From Thalassotalea fonticola (GTDB taxonomy: Bacteria; Pseudomonadota; Gammaproteobacteria; Enterobacterales; Alteromonadaceae), in contig NZ_CP136600.1 in the NCBI RefSeq assembly GCF_032911225.1, positions 2,728,001 to 2,792,000 of the forward strand: a stretch of 64,000 bases of DNA. The letters are read 5' to 3'. Shown piece after piece: positions 1-8,004 of the stretch (positions within the stretch are counted from its first letter, which is position 1; each line of letters opens with the position of its first letter). The position numbers and the translations under genes were made by a program. Under the pieces are notes generated by a model. It had not been told where the DNA came from and did not search any database. It worked only from the letters and a program-made list of their open reading frames with translations.

Positions 1-357
1 AATGATGATGAATGTTTTGTTGGTCGTCATCAATTTGGCGCACACGGCGTAATTTCAGTGACTTCTAATATTATTCCAGGGTTAATGCGCACCTTAATGG
101 ACAATAATGAACCTCAGCTTAATAATGACTTACAAGAATTCATAAAGTGGTTATTTTGTGAGCCAAATCCGATAGCCTTAAATACAGCGTTAATGATGAC
201 CAATGCAGTAGAAAAAATATTCCGCGTTCCTTACCATGCCCTTAACTTAGAGCAGCGCCAGCAAGGCTTTGAATTATTGTCTAAACTAGATAGTAAAGAT
301 ATTGTTGGCGATAGCTTATCTTTATTAGATGACAGTGATTTTATTTATAAAATTTAG
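1..357 (+). CDS. dapA: DapA family protein, C-terminal part (4-hydroxy-tetrahydrodipicolinate synthase-like)
   Basis: The reading frame is open from base 1, so the gene starts before the window and only its last 118 residues are seen. The segment GAHGVISVTSNIIPGLMR matches the conserved late barrel region of DapA (GGHGVISVTANV in E. coli), followed by a FxEPNPIALN stretch where the family has FVEPNPIPVK. DapA condenses pyruvate with aspartate semialdehyde in lysine and diaminopimelate synthesis. The catalytic lysine and tyrosine lie outside the window. The C-terminal tail differs from the E. coli enzyme, so a DapA paralogue in the same aldolase family is also possible. It converges on the rplI operon, sharing a bidirectional terminator. 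Confidence 0.75.
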   Translation, partial: NDDECFVGRHQFGAHGVISVTSNIIPGLMRTLMDNNEPQLNNDLQEFIKWLFCEPNPIALNTALMMTNAVEKIFRVPYHALNLEQRQQGFELLSKLDSKDIVGDSLSLLDDSDFIYKI

Positions 358-411
358 CCTTCACTAAATTTATAGCCGCCGACTTAGTTGCCATAATTTA
401 CAGGACGTAAT

Positions 412-464
412 GAATGCCGTGGACGCATGGATGCGTATGAACGGTCCATGGCAAGCCGGCATTC
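412..464. repeat. Nested palindromic intergenic element
   Basis: Outer arms GAATGCCG (412-419) and CGGCATTC (457-464) are exact inverted copies. Inside them TGGAC (420-424) pairs with GTCCA (444-448), and ACGCAT (423-428) pairs with ATGCGT (431-436). The arms form a compact, GC-rich structure in an AT-rich background, typical of short REP-like elements scattered between genes in Alteromonadales. It lies between the convergent dapA-like gene and rplI. A role in mRNA 3' end protection is possible but unproven. Confidence 0.55.
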
Positions 465-483
465 CATCATCCTTGATGTAAAT

Positions 484-512
484 AAAAAAGCCTGCACGAA
501 GCAGGCTTTTTT
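484..512. terminator. Bidirectional intrinsic terminator
   Basis: A GCCTGC/GCAGGC stem with an ACGAA loop is flanked by six A on the left and six T on the right. It therefore reads as a rho-independent terminator in both directions: for the dapA-like gene (rightward) and for the rpsF-priB-rpsR-rplI operon (leftward). Confidence 0.9.
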
Positions 513-533
513 GATCATTGTAATAAATTACAA

Positions 534-986
534 TTAAGCTTCAGCGATAACTACAACGTTGATAGTTGTGTCTACGTCTGCGTGAAGGTGAATAACGATT
601 TCGTTAGTACCAGTTTCACGGATTGAACCTAAAGGAAGACGAACTTCTGCTTTAACAACTTCAACACCAGCTTCAGTAATTGCTGCAGCAATATCGTTAG
701 TACCGATAGAACCAAACAATTTACCTTCGTCACCCGCTTTAGAAGCGATAGTAACTTCAGCTAACTCAGTTAATTTAGCAGCGCGAGCTTGTGCAGTAGC
801 TAGAACAGCAGCTAATTTTGCTTCAAGTTCAGCACGACGTGTTTCGAAGTGTTCAACGTTAGCTTTTGATGCAATAACTGCTTTACCTTGCGGTAATAAG
901 TAGTTACGTGCATATCCAGACTTAACTGTTACCTGATCACCCAGGCCGCCTAACTTGGCAATTTTATCAAGAAGAATTACTTGCAT
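534..986 (-). CDS. rplI: 50S ribosomal protein bL9
   Basis: The 150-residue protein begins [19 protein letters not shown] and contains [13 protein letters not shown], the signature of bacterial L9, which bridges two rRNA-binding domains by a long helix. Length equals the family norm (about 149). It is the last gene of the rpsF-priB-rpsR-rplI operon, 18 bp after rpsR, and is followed by a strong terminator. The C-terminal domain (residues about 80-150) is complete. Confidence 0.97.
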   Translation of the reverse strand: MQVILLDKIAKLGGLGDQVTVKSGYARNYLLPQGKAVIASKANVEHFETRRAELEAKLAAVLATAQARAAKLTELAEVTIASKAGDEGKLFGSIGTNDIAAAITEAGVEVVKAEVRLPLGSIRETGTNEIVIHLHADVDTTINVVVIAEA

Positions 987-1004
987 TTTAATAGCCCCTT
1001 TAGG

Positions 1005-1241
<237 letters not shown>

Positions 1242-1295
1242 CTAATATACGGTGTTACTTTTTTAACACGAAAACGCGCTAATATGAGTTTTCAC

Positions 1296-1604
1296 CTATT
1301 TAATCATTTCAATTTGCGATGCATGTAACACTAAAATTGGATTTCCATTTTTAGTTTCGTGGCGGTTTATAAAACCGTTCACTTTTACGTTACAGCCCGC
1401 TATTAATTCACGAGATATTTTTTGTGACCATTGTCCTGTTGCTACTACTTGCATTCTTACGAACACTTGACGGTTAAGTCCATCTTCCATTTGCACTGAG
1501 CGATGCTCTAATGAAAACTTAATATGGGCAATCCCCGCAGGGCTTATTGATACATCCGGAGCCTTAACTACCGCGCCTATCAATACAAGGCAATTTTCAG
1601 TCAC
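1296..1604 (-). CDS. priB: Primosomal replication protein N (PriB)
   Basis: This 102-residue protein has a single OB fold similar to SSB: an N-terminal LIGAVVKAPDVSISPAGIA strand pair, the FSLEHRS motif, and a C-terminal GNPILVLHASQIE strand. PriB stabilises PriA on forked DNA and helps reload DnaB during replication restart. It sits between rpsF (8 bp away) and rpsR, the usual position of priB in gammaproteobacteria, which supports the call over a generic SSB. Confidence 0.93.
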   Translation of the reverse strand: MTENCLVLIGAVVKAPDVSISPAGIAHIKFSLEHRSVQMEDGLNRQVFVRMQVVATGQWSQKISRELIAGCNVKVNGFINRHETKNGNPILVLHASQIEMIK

Positions 1605-1612
1605 TAAAATTA

Positions 1613-2029
1613 CTATTCTGCGCTTGCAGCTTCTTCAGCAACTGGTGCTGTTGCAGCTGGAGCTTCTTTAGTAACTTCTTTTTTCTCGCGGCGGTCATCG
1701 CGACGGTCATCTTTAGCAGCAGCCATAGGTGATGCTTCAGTTACCGCGCCTTTAGTGCGCATGATCATGTTACGAATAACAACATCGTTATAACGGAAAG
1801 AAGTTTCTAACTCATCAATAACTGACTGAGGCGCTTCAATGTTCATAAGAACATAGTGTGCTTTGTGTAGTTTATTGATTGGGTATGCTAATTGACGACG
1901 ACCCCAGTCTTCAAGACGGTGGATTGTGCCTTCAGCAGTAGTGATCATGTCTGAGTAACGTTGGATCATACCAGTTACTTGTTCACTCTGATCAGGGTGA
2001 ACCATAAATACGATTTCGTAATGACGCAT
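1613..2029 (-). CDS. rpsF: 30S ribosomal protein bS6
   Basis: The protein starts [18 protein letters not shown] and contains [24 protein letters not shown], the ferredoxin-like S6 core (residues 1-100). The last 35 residues are a charged, alanine- and glutamate-rich tail ([12 protein letters not shown] then repeated A/E), longer than the minimal S6 but common in gammaproteobacteria, where RimK may add glutamates. It is the first gene of the operon, with a good AGGAG ribosome site and a structured leader upstream. Confidence 0.96.
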   Translation of the reverse strand: MRHYEIVFMVHPDQSEQVTGMIQRYSDMITTAEGTIHRLEDWGRRQLAYPINKLHKAHYVLMNIEAPQSVIDELETSFRYNDVVIRNMIMRTKGAVTEASPMAAAKDDRRDDRREKKEVTKEAPAATAPVAEEAASAE

Positions 2030-2040
2030 TACGAGCTCCT

Positions 2041-2086
2041 TACGGTTGTAGCCTCATAATCTGGCTCAGCCAACACCAGTTGAGGC
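2041..2086 (-). promoter_or_regulatory. Probable S6:S18 autoregulatory leader of rpsF
   Basis: On the minus strand the leader folds as GCCTCA (2081-2086) paired with TGAGGC (2051-2056), with an inner CTGG/CCAG stem. It is followed at once by an ACCGTAAGG segment that merges into the Shine-Dalgarno. In the known S6:S18 mRNA motif a CCG next to a stem just upstream of rpsF is bound by the S6-S18 dimer. The CCG and stem are both here, but the match was made by eye, not with a covariance model. Confidence 0.5.
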
Positions 2087-2123
2087 AAGGAACAAAAAAG
2101 TTCAGGCTGAATTAAGGACGCGT

Positions 2124-2152
2124 ATTGTAGGGAAAATGAGCAACTAAAGCAA
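2124..2152 (-). promoter_or_regulatory. Sigma-70 promoter for the rpsF operon
   Basis: On the minus strand TTGCTT (2147-2152) and TACAAT (2124-2129) are exactly 17 bp apart, matching the -35 (4/6) and -10 (5/6) consensus. The position, about 95 bp upstream of the rpsF start, leaves room for the structured leader. Confidence 0.6.
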
Positions 2153-2277
2153 GCATCTTTGCTTTTTAGCGTGAATTTAGCTGAAAGTGCTCTAAAAGAT
2201 ACAGTTGATTACATTTTAAACAACCGGGATTATCGCTAGAAAAAACAATAACCCAATGATTTATCTATGTAAAAAGA

Positions 2278-3036
2278 TTAGCCATGTAGTCGTTGGCGAA
2301 CTATTTCGAACAAGCAAATACCTGATGCTACAGATACATTTAAACTTGATACTTCACCAGCCATTGGCAGTTTTACTAAGGCATCGCAGGTTTCACGTGT
2401 TAAGCGGCGCATACCTTTACCCTCTGCGCCCATAACAAGCGCCATAGGCCCTGTTAACTTGCAATCATACAGTGATTGAGTTGCTTCACCTGCAGTGCCA
2501 ATAATCCATATGCCCATTTCTTGCAAAGCTTTCATAGAGCGAGCAAGGTTAGTAACTTGAATTAACGGAATACTTTCGGCTGCGCCTACCGCAACTTTAC
2601 GAACCGTAGAGGTAATACGGGCAGCATTATCTTTTGGCACTACAATAGCTTGTACACCTGCAGCATCGGCGTTGCGTAAACAAGCACCAAGGTTATGCGG
2701 GTCAGTAACGCCATCTAGAATTAATAAAAATGGTTGTTCGTTTTTAGCAACTGTTTGTTCAACGATGTCGGCTAAGTCATTTTCAGTAAACACTTTACCC
2801 GGCTTAACTTTGGCAATCACACCTTGATGTTGCTCGCCTTCACTTTTGTCATCCAAAGCTTTACGGTGCATTAATTGCACTGATACGCCGTATTTACGAG
2901 CTAAATTTATAATCGGTAATAAGCGTTCGTCTTCACGCCCTTTTAAACACCACAGTTCAATGAAGCGCTCAGGGCTTTTATTTATTAAAGCCGTTACTGC
3001 GTGAATACCAAAAACTAACTCGTCGTGCTTTGCCAT
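2278..3036 (-). CDS. rlmB: 23S rRNA (guanosine(2251)-2'-O)-methyltransferase RlmB
   Basis: This 252-residue SpoU-class (SPOUT) methyltransferase has an N-terminal substrate-binding domain ([13 protein letters not shown], residues about 1-80) and a C-terminal knotted domain. The three SpoU motifs are visible: [21 protein letters not shown] (motif 1, N and R), [13 protein letters not shown] (motif 2) and [18 protein letters not shown] (motif 3). It methylates the 2'-O of G2251 in the peptidyl-transferase P loop. The gene follows rnr on the same strand, the common rnr-rlmB pair, separated by a short palindromic spacer. Confidence 0.95.
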   Translation of the reverse strand: MAKHDELVFGIHAVTALINKSPERFIELWCLKGREDERLLPIINLARKYGVSVQLMHRKALDDKSEGEQHQGVIAKVKPGKVFTENDLADIVEQTVAKNEQPFLLILDGVTDPHNLGACLRNADAAGVQAIVVPKDNAARITSTVRKVAVGAAESIPLIQVTNLARSMKALQEMGIWIIGTAGEATQSLYDCKLTGPMALVMGAEGKGMRRLTRETCDALVKLPMAGEVSSLNVSVASGICLFEIVRQRLHG

Positions 3037-3073
3037 GTGTTCTCTTCTTTGATTTTTATATTCCCGAACTTGC

Positions 3074-3109
3074 TTCAGGATCTAGTGTTAAATGGACTGA
3101 GATCCTGAA
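3074..3109. repeat. Palindromic spacer element between rnr and rlmB
   Basis: TTCAGGATCT (3074-3083) and AGATCCTGAA (3100-3109) are perfect 10-bp inverted copies around a 16-base loop. A third related TTCAGGA copy follows at 3115-3121. A second small inverted pair, CAAGCT/AGCTTG, follows at about 3132-3152. Such CAGGATCT/AGATCCTG elements look like dispersed intergenic repeats rather than a classical terminator, because no T run follows. Confidence 0.45.
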
Positions 3110-3159
3110 ATAAATTCAGGAACTGGAGTCTCAAGCTATAAGCTCAAAGCTTGTAGTTG

Positions 3160-5544
3160 TTAGGTTTTTGCTTTTTTACGAGCGTTTTTACCCGGGCGAC
3201 CTTTAGCTTTTTGTCGTTTTCCAGTTTTAGGTTTAGCTTTATCTTTGTTTTTACTCTTGCCTGGTTCAAACGGCTTACGTTCAACAGTTTTGCCTTTGTT
3301 TTCGGCTTTATGTTGAGTACTTTTAACCTTTTTCTTTTGCTTTTTGTTTAAATCAGATGGCGCATTATCGCCCCCCAAAATAAGGTCAATTTTCTTTTCT
3401 TCAAGGTTAACCGCAGCAACTTGCACTTCAAGAATATCACCAACATGATATTTCTTCTTCGAGTTCTCTCCCACCAAGCACATGCGTACTTCATCATGAG
3501 AATAATAGTCCTTACCGAGCGAGCTAATATGCACTAAACCTTCAATATGAAAATCTTGCAGGCGTACAAAGAAGCCAAAGTTGGTCACAGTGGCAATCAC
3601 CCCAGTAAACGTATCACCAACGTGGTCTTGCATAAATTCACATTTTAGCCAGTCAGAGACTTCTCGGGTTGCATCATCAGCACGGCGCTCAGTCATCGAA
3701 CAATGCTCACCTAACTCAGATGCTTCTTGTTGATCATATTCATAGAAACCAGCATTAACTTTACTATTTTCTTGCTTTTCTAATATCGCTTTAATCACCC
3801 TATGTATAACTAAATCAGGGTATCGTCTAATTGGTGAGGTAAAGTGTGAATATGCAGGTAATGCTAGACCAAAATGGCCCAGGTTTTCACACTGATATAC
3901 TGCTTGTTTCATCGAACGCAATAACATAGTTTGGATCAATTCATGATCAGGCCGATCGGCAACTTTCGTTATGATCTCACCAAAATCAGCAGATGTTGGT
4001 TCATCTTTTTTCGTTAACTCTATGCCTAACTCGCTCAGGTACTTAACTAAATTGTTATATTTTTCTTCATTAGGTTTATCATGCACGCGATATAAGCCGG
4101 GCTTTTCATGCTTGGTAACAAACTCAGCCGTGGCTACATTGGCTAAAATCATACATTCTTCGATGATTTTATGCGCATCATTACGCACCACAGGTTCAAC
4201 AGAATCAATTTTGCGATCAGCGTTAAAAATAAAACGCACTTCTTCAGTTTCAAACTCTATTGCGCCGCGGCCGCGTCTAGCAACTACAAGGCTATGATAT
4301 AAACGGTGTAATTCTTCAAGATCGCCAACGCGTGCATCGTATTGCTGACGAAGATCTTTATCACCTTCTAAAATTGCCGCTACTTTTGTATAAGTAAAGC
4401 GCGCATGAGAGTTCATTACTGCTGGGTAAAATTTTGAATCTTGCAATTTACCATTAGCACTAATGCTCATTTCAGATACCATACACAAACGGTCAACGTC
4501 AGGGTTTAATGAACACAAACCGTTTGATAATACTTCCGGCAGCATAGGAATAACTTGGTTAGGGAAATATACTGAGTTACCACGTTTAATAGCCTCGCCA
4601 TCTAAGGCAGTTCCGGGGCGCACATAATAACTGACATCGGCTATTGCTACCCACAATCGCCAACCACCATCTTTTTCAGGACGGCAATATACTGCATCAT
4701 CAAAGTCTCGAGCGTCTTCACCATCAATGGTAACAAGTGGTAGTTCGCGTAAGTCTATTCTGCCTTTTTTTGCTTCATCATCAACTTCAGGGGTAAGTGC
4801 ACTTATTTCAGCCAGCAATTCTTCTGACCATGAGTGTGGTAAGTCATGCTGGTGTAAGGCCACCTGTATTTCCATACCCGGCGCCATATGTTCACCGAGT
4901 ACTTCAGTAATTTTACCTAGCGGTGTGGTACGTTTTGTTGGTCGTTGAATGATGTCAACGATAACCATTTGACCTTGACGTGCACCCAACCGCTTATCAC
5001 TTGGAATAATAATTTCATGGCTAATACGCGCATCTTCGGGAATAACCGTTATCACCGATTTTTCAACAAAAATACGACCGATAATTTTATCTTTTCTCGG
5101 TTGCAGTACATCTAAAATACGAACTTCTTGACGGCCTTTTGCATCAGAACTTTCAGTTACCCGAGCTTCAACCACATCACCATGAAAAAGTTTACGCATT
5201 TCATGGTAAGGAATATATAAATCTTTATCCCCCTCATCAGGCTTTAAAAAACCAAAGCCATCGCGATGACCGATCACTACACCGGTAATAACTGAAGATT
5301 TACTGGCAATTGCATACTGTTTGAATTTGGTAAATACCAACTGACCAGCATTTTCCATTGCTCGTAATCTACGTTTAACACCAACTTTTTGATCTTCATC
5401 TTTATAACCAAGCTCTTTACAAACTTGCGCAAACGTCATCGGATGACCTTTTTGTTCGATAAGAGATAAGAGAAATTCACGACTTGCCACAGGGTTGTCG
5501 TATTTGGCTGATTCACGTTGATGATGGGGGTCTTTATTCTTCAC
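3160..5544 (-). CDS. rnr: Ribonuclease R
   Basis: A 794-residue RNB-family 3'-5' exoribonuclease. In order: N-terminal winged-helix region (about 15-85), cold-shock domains (about 90-230), the RNB catalytic domain with the TIDGEDARDFDDAVY motif whose aspartates bind metal (about 268-285), the YSHFTSPIRRYPDL motif (about 570), an S1 domain (about 640-725; FTGVIATVTNFGFFVRL) and a lysine-rich tail of about 65 residues. RNase R degrades structured RNA and is cold-inducible in many bacteria. The basic tail is typical of RNase R rather than RNase II. It is upstream of rlmB in the same direction. Confidence 0.96.
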   Translation of the reverse strand: MKNKDPHHQRESAKYDNPVASREFLLSLIEQKGHPMTFAQVCKELGYKDEDQKVGVKRRLRAMENAGQLVFTKFKQYAIASKSSVITGVVIGHRDGFGFLKPDEGDKDLYIPYHEMRKLFHGDVVEARVTESSDAKGRQEVRILDVLQPRKDKIIGRIFVEKSVITVIPEDARISHEIIIPSDKRLGARQGQMVIVDIIQRPTKRTTPLGKITEVLGEHMAPGMEIQVALHQHDLPHSWSEELLAEISALTPEVDDEAKKGRIDLRELPLVTIDGEDARDFDDAVYCRPEKDGGWRLWVAIADVSYYVRPGTALDGEAIKRGNSVYFPNQVIPMLPEVLSNGLCSLNPDVDRLCMVSEMSISANGKLQDSKFYPAVMNSHARFTYTKVAAILEGDKDLRQQYDARVGDLEELHRLYHSLVVARRGRGAIEFETEEVRFIFNADRKIDSVEPVVRNDAHKIIEECMILANVATAEFVTKHEKPGLYRVHDKPNEEKYNNLVKYLSELGIELTKKDEPTSADFGEIITKVADRPDHELIQTMLLRSMKQAVYQCENLGHFGLALPAYSHFTSPIRRYPDLVIHRVIKAILEKQENSKVNAGFYEYDQQEASELGEHCSMTERRADDATREVSDWLKCEFMQDHVGDTFTGVIATVTNFGFFVRLQDFHIEGLVHISSLGKDYYSHDEVRMCLVGENSKKKYHVGDILEVQVAAVNLEEKKIDLILGGDNAPSDLNKKQKKKVKSTQHKAENKGKTVERKPFEPGKSKNKDKAKPKTGKRQKAKGRPGKNARKKAKT

Positions 5545-5725
5545 AGATGTTCTTTATTCCTTGATAAATTTATTACTAATGTCGTTAACTTTTATAACAT
5601 AGCATTAATAAAGTGAGTATATCTTAGTTAGCAACTTAACGCCTAACATATCGATAGGGTATTACTTGAAAAGCGAATAATTATCATTACAATGCTGTCA
5701 TTGCTATCAATTATAAAGAAGAATT

Positions 5726-6154
5726 ATGAAGAAAATATTACTAAGCGCTATTTTATCACTAACATTTATTAACTCGGCATTTGCTGCCCATCCACAGTGT
5801 GGTGAAACCGAACTTGCTAACATCATGGGCAACATGAAAGACAGCATGAAAGCGATAAAAGGTGCGGCTAAAAGCAATGACATTGAAAAGCTAAACTCAG
5901 TTGCTAACCAATTATTAGCCAGCGTGCAAAAAGCTGATCAATATGTGCCTTTAACTATTACAGATCAAAAGCAATTAACAGCTGAGCAACAACAAAAATT
6001 TGCTGATTACAAAAATGGCATTGCTAAGCTAGAGCAAGCGGTAACCGCATTAACTGCGGCAACTAATGCAGCAGAACGTAAAGCTGCGTTAGGTCAAATA
6101 GGCAAAGCAGCTAAGAAAGGTCACAAAGCATTTAAAATGGATTGTGACGAGTAA
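5726..6154 (+). CDS. Cytochrome b562 family periplasmic protein
   Basis: A 142-residue protein with a clear signal peptide (cleavage after about residue 20, NSAFA-AH) and a mature four-helix-bundle pattern. A methionine near the mature N-terminus (Met34 or Met37 in ANIMGNMKDSM) and His133 in the last helix sit where cytochrome b562 has its axial heme ligands. Cys25 and Cys140 could form a disulfide closing the bundle, as in long b562 variants. It is 5 bp upstream of a cytochrome b561 gene, so the two probably act together in electron transfer. An AT-rich GAATAATTATCATTA stretch about 50 bp upstream resembles a weak Fur box. Confidence 0.8.
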   Translation: MKKILLSAILSLTFINSAFAAHPQCGETELANIMGNMKDSMKAIKGAAKSNDIEKLNSVANQLLASVQKADQYVPLTITDQKQLTAEQQQKFADYKNGIAKLEQAVTALTAATNAAERKAALGQIGKAAKKGHKAFKMDCDE

Positions 6155-6159
6155 CATAA

Positions 6160-6825
6160 ATGCAAACAGTTAAAGTTTGGGACAATTTCACCCGAATTTA
6201 CCATTTAAGCCAGTTAGTATTGCTGGCTTTACTTTGGTACACAGGTGAAAACGCTGAGTTTGAATGGCATTTCATCTGTGGCTTCACTCTCGCAGCTTTA
6301 TGGCTTAGCCGTCTTGTTTGGGGGGTTATCGGCAGTGATACGTCAAAATTCACTCATTTCGTCCGTACACCTGTTACCGTATTAAAAGCGTGGAAAAACA
6401 ATAGCATTGCAACACCACATATTGGCCACAATCCTGTTGGCGGATATATGGTGATGTTTTTACTGTTTTGTTTGGGTGTGCAGCTCTTCACCGGTTTATT
6501 TGCCAGTGATGATGTATTCACTGAAGGCCCTCTATATATGATGGTTAGCGAATCCTTCGCTGAATCTATGGATTCATTACATCATCAAACCTTTAATGTG
6601 TTGCTAGTACTAATTAGCTTGCATGCGGTTGCAGGTATTTTGCATGTGCTAAGAGGTGACAATGTTATTGGCGCCATTTTTACCGGTAGAAAGATCACTG
6701 AAAAAAAGAAAACTAAGCAAAAATTTGATAGGTTAAATTTCAACTCAGCAACTATCCCGCTAACCATATGGGGAATATTGACTTATATTTTGTATAGTTG
6801 GGGCATGTCAGCAGCAAGTTATTAG
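6160..6825 (+). CDS. Cytochrome b561 (prokaryotic, Ni/Fe-hydrogenase b-subunit type) domain protein
   Basis: A 221-residue membrane protein beginning VKVWDNFTRIYHLSQ, the classic opening of b-type cytochromes of the DUF4405/cyt b561 superfamily, with a histidine in helix 1. Further candidate heme histidines lie in helix 2 (EWHFICGF) and helix 4 (LISLHAVAGILHVL). Four to five transmembrane segments are visible. It directly follows the cytochrome b562 gene and probably passes electrons from quinol or to the soluble partner. The C-terminal tail (KKTKQKFDRLNF then a last helix) is less conserved. Confidence 0.82.
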   Translation: MQTVKVWDNFTRIYHLSQLVLLALLWYTGENAEFEWHFICGFTLAALWLSRLVWGVIGSDTSKFTHFVRTPVTVLKAWKNNSIATPHIGHNPVGGYMVMFLLFCLGVQLFTGLFASDDVFTEGPLYMMVSESFAESMDSLHHQTFNVLLVLISLHAVAGILHVLRGDNVIGAIFTGRKITEKKKTKQKFDRLNFNSATIPLTIWGILTYILYSWGMSAASY

Positions 6826-6890
6826 ATCCCGTTTTTCAACAGGACGCTATTATATCGGATATAGCTTTTGTGAAATGTGTTGGTCACTCC

Positions 6891-6932
6891 TCGTTTCTCG
6901 TTTCTCGTTTCTCGTTTCTCGTTTCTCGTTTC
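6891..6932. repeat. Six tandem copies of the heptamer TCGTTTC
   Basis: Six exact head-to-tail copies of TCGTTTC lie between the cytochrome b561 gene and the convergent TraB-family gene. Copy number of such perfect short repeats often varies by slipped-strand replication. It lies outside coding sequence, so no phase-variation effect is implied. Confidence 0.9.
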
Positions 6933-6942
6933 TAAAATAATC

Positions 6943-6971
6943 CCCTCTAGTTTAACAAATAAACTAGAGGG
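6943..6971. terminator. Hairpin between convergent genes, probable terminator
   Basis: CCCTCTAGTTT (6943-6953) and AAACTAGAGGG (6961-6971) form a perfect 11-bp stem with a 7-base loop. A-rich sequence flanks it on the left and T/A-rich sequence on the right. It probably ends transcription of both the cytochrome pair and the TraB-family gene. Confidence 0.7.
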
Positions 6972-6983
6972 TATTTAAATCTA

Positions 6984-7850
6984 TTAAAGTTGCTTTATCG
7001 TATAACCCTTAGCTTGTAATTGACTTAATACACCTTCTTTACCAACTAAATGCATTGCGCCGACCAAAACAAATTCAACTTCTTTAGTGTTGAAATATCC
7101 TTCAACTGCTGGCATCCAATTATTATTTCGCTCAACCAGCAGTTGATTGTATGATTTAGGAAATTTTTCCTGCCATTCTTTACCTGCTACGTTATAAAGC
7201 TCTTCATTGTCACCGGTTCGCCAGGCATCTTTCATTTCTTTCATCATGGTTGGCAGTTTCTTCATGTCATCTAACGTGTAATTAATGAGCTCGTCTTCAT
7301 AGCCTTTACCCATGTTAGCTAAATAAGAAATTTGTTGTTCAGGTAATTCTAAATATTTGAATGATTTTTTATCGGCAATCCCACGAGTACTAAAAAAAGC
7401 ATCAACTCCAGTTCCACCTAGCCCTAATCGTTGCAGCTCTACCATAGTTAAGGTCACAGAAAGCATGGATGGTTTGAACATTTGTAAGTTTGCTACCGGT
7501 ATACCTTTACTTTCCATATAGGCATTCAATTTCTTAACCGTTTCAGGTTTTAAATCATCGGCGTAGGTTCTGCCATCTTGATAGGTCATTTGCTGCAACA
7601 TTTGCTGCTGAAACGCCATGGTTTGCGTTAGGCTCATATCCATTTCAAATACTAATACAGATGATTGTTGATATGCTTGATCAAATGCTTGCGGTAGAGG
7701 GTAATCACTTTCGCTAAGTACATGTACCGTACCGCCAAAATAAACTGTTTCACCATTTTTACTTACCTGCCATACAGGTGCATCAGCAAAACTGCTAAAA
7801 CTAATTGAAAGAAGAGTGAACGTAGACAGTACTTTCCATAACTTTGACAT
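6984..7850 (-). CDS. TraB/GumN family protein
   Basis: A 288-residue secreted protein (signal peptide about 1-22). It has the family's GGTVH motif (residues 39-43), a central helical region, and the C-terminal LVGAMHLVGKEGVLSQLQAKGY block with a second GxxH motif. The GxxH and glutamate residues are proposed metal ligands in the related Tiki metalloproteases. Bacterial members are widespread but their substrates are not established. It stands alone between two convergent terminators. Confidence 0.88.
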   Translation of the reverse strand: MSKLWKVLSTFTLLSISFSSFADAPVWQVSKNGETVYFGGTVHVLSESDYPLPQAFDQAYQQSSVLVFEMDMSLTQTMAFQQQMLQQMTYQDGRTYADDLKPETVKKLNAYMESKGIPVANLQMFKPSMLSVTLTMVELQRLGLGGTGVDAFFSTRGIADKKSFKYLELPEQQISYLANMGKGYEDELINYTLDDMKKLPTMMKEMKDAWRTGDNEELYNVAGKEWQEKFPKSYNQLLVERNNNWMPAVEGYFNTKEVEFVLVGAMHLVGKEGVLSQLQAKGYTIKQL

Positions 7851-7952
7851 GCATATTCCTTATTATTTAAACGTATTTATCATGCAAATTTAATACTAGC
7901 CTAAACAACAAGGAATTGCTCCTGCATTTTGTCATATAGGCCATCCTTGGCC

Positions 7953-7985
7953 AAAAAAAAGGCTAGCAACTTGCTAACCTTTTTA
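7953..7985 (-). terminator. Intrinsic terminator of the M28 peptidase gene
   Basis: An AGGCTAGCA/TGCTAACCT stem (one mismatch, loop ACT) is flanked by eight A and five T. It lies about 20 bp past the stop of the leftward peptidase gene. Confidence 0.75.
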
Positions 7986-8004
7986 TTTATATTAAGTTAT
8001 TGCT

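Noticed and set aside
2140..2180. AAAGCAAG/TTGCTTT hairpin as a terminator for rlmB
   Set aside because: It overlaps the -35 region of the rpsF promoter and has a poor stem and T run; too weak to call.
3157..3351. Phe-rich rightward 64-residue frame opposite the rnr tail
   Set aside because: It is the antisense of the Lys-rich RNase R tail; AAA/AAG read backwards gives TTT/CTT, so the composition is an artefact.
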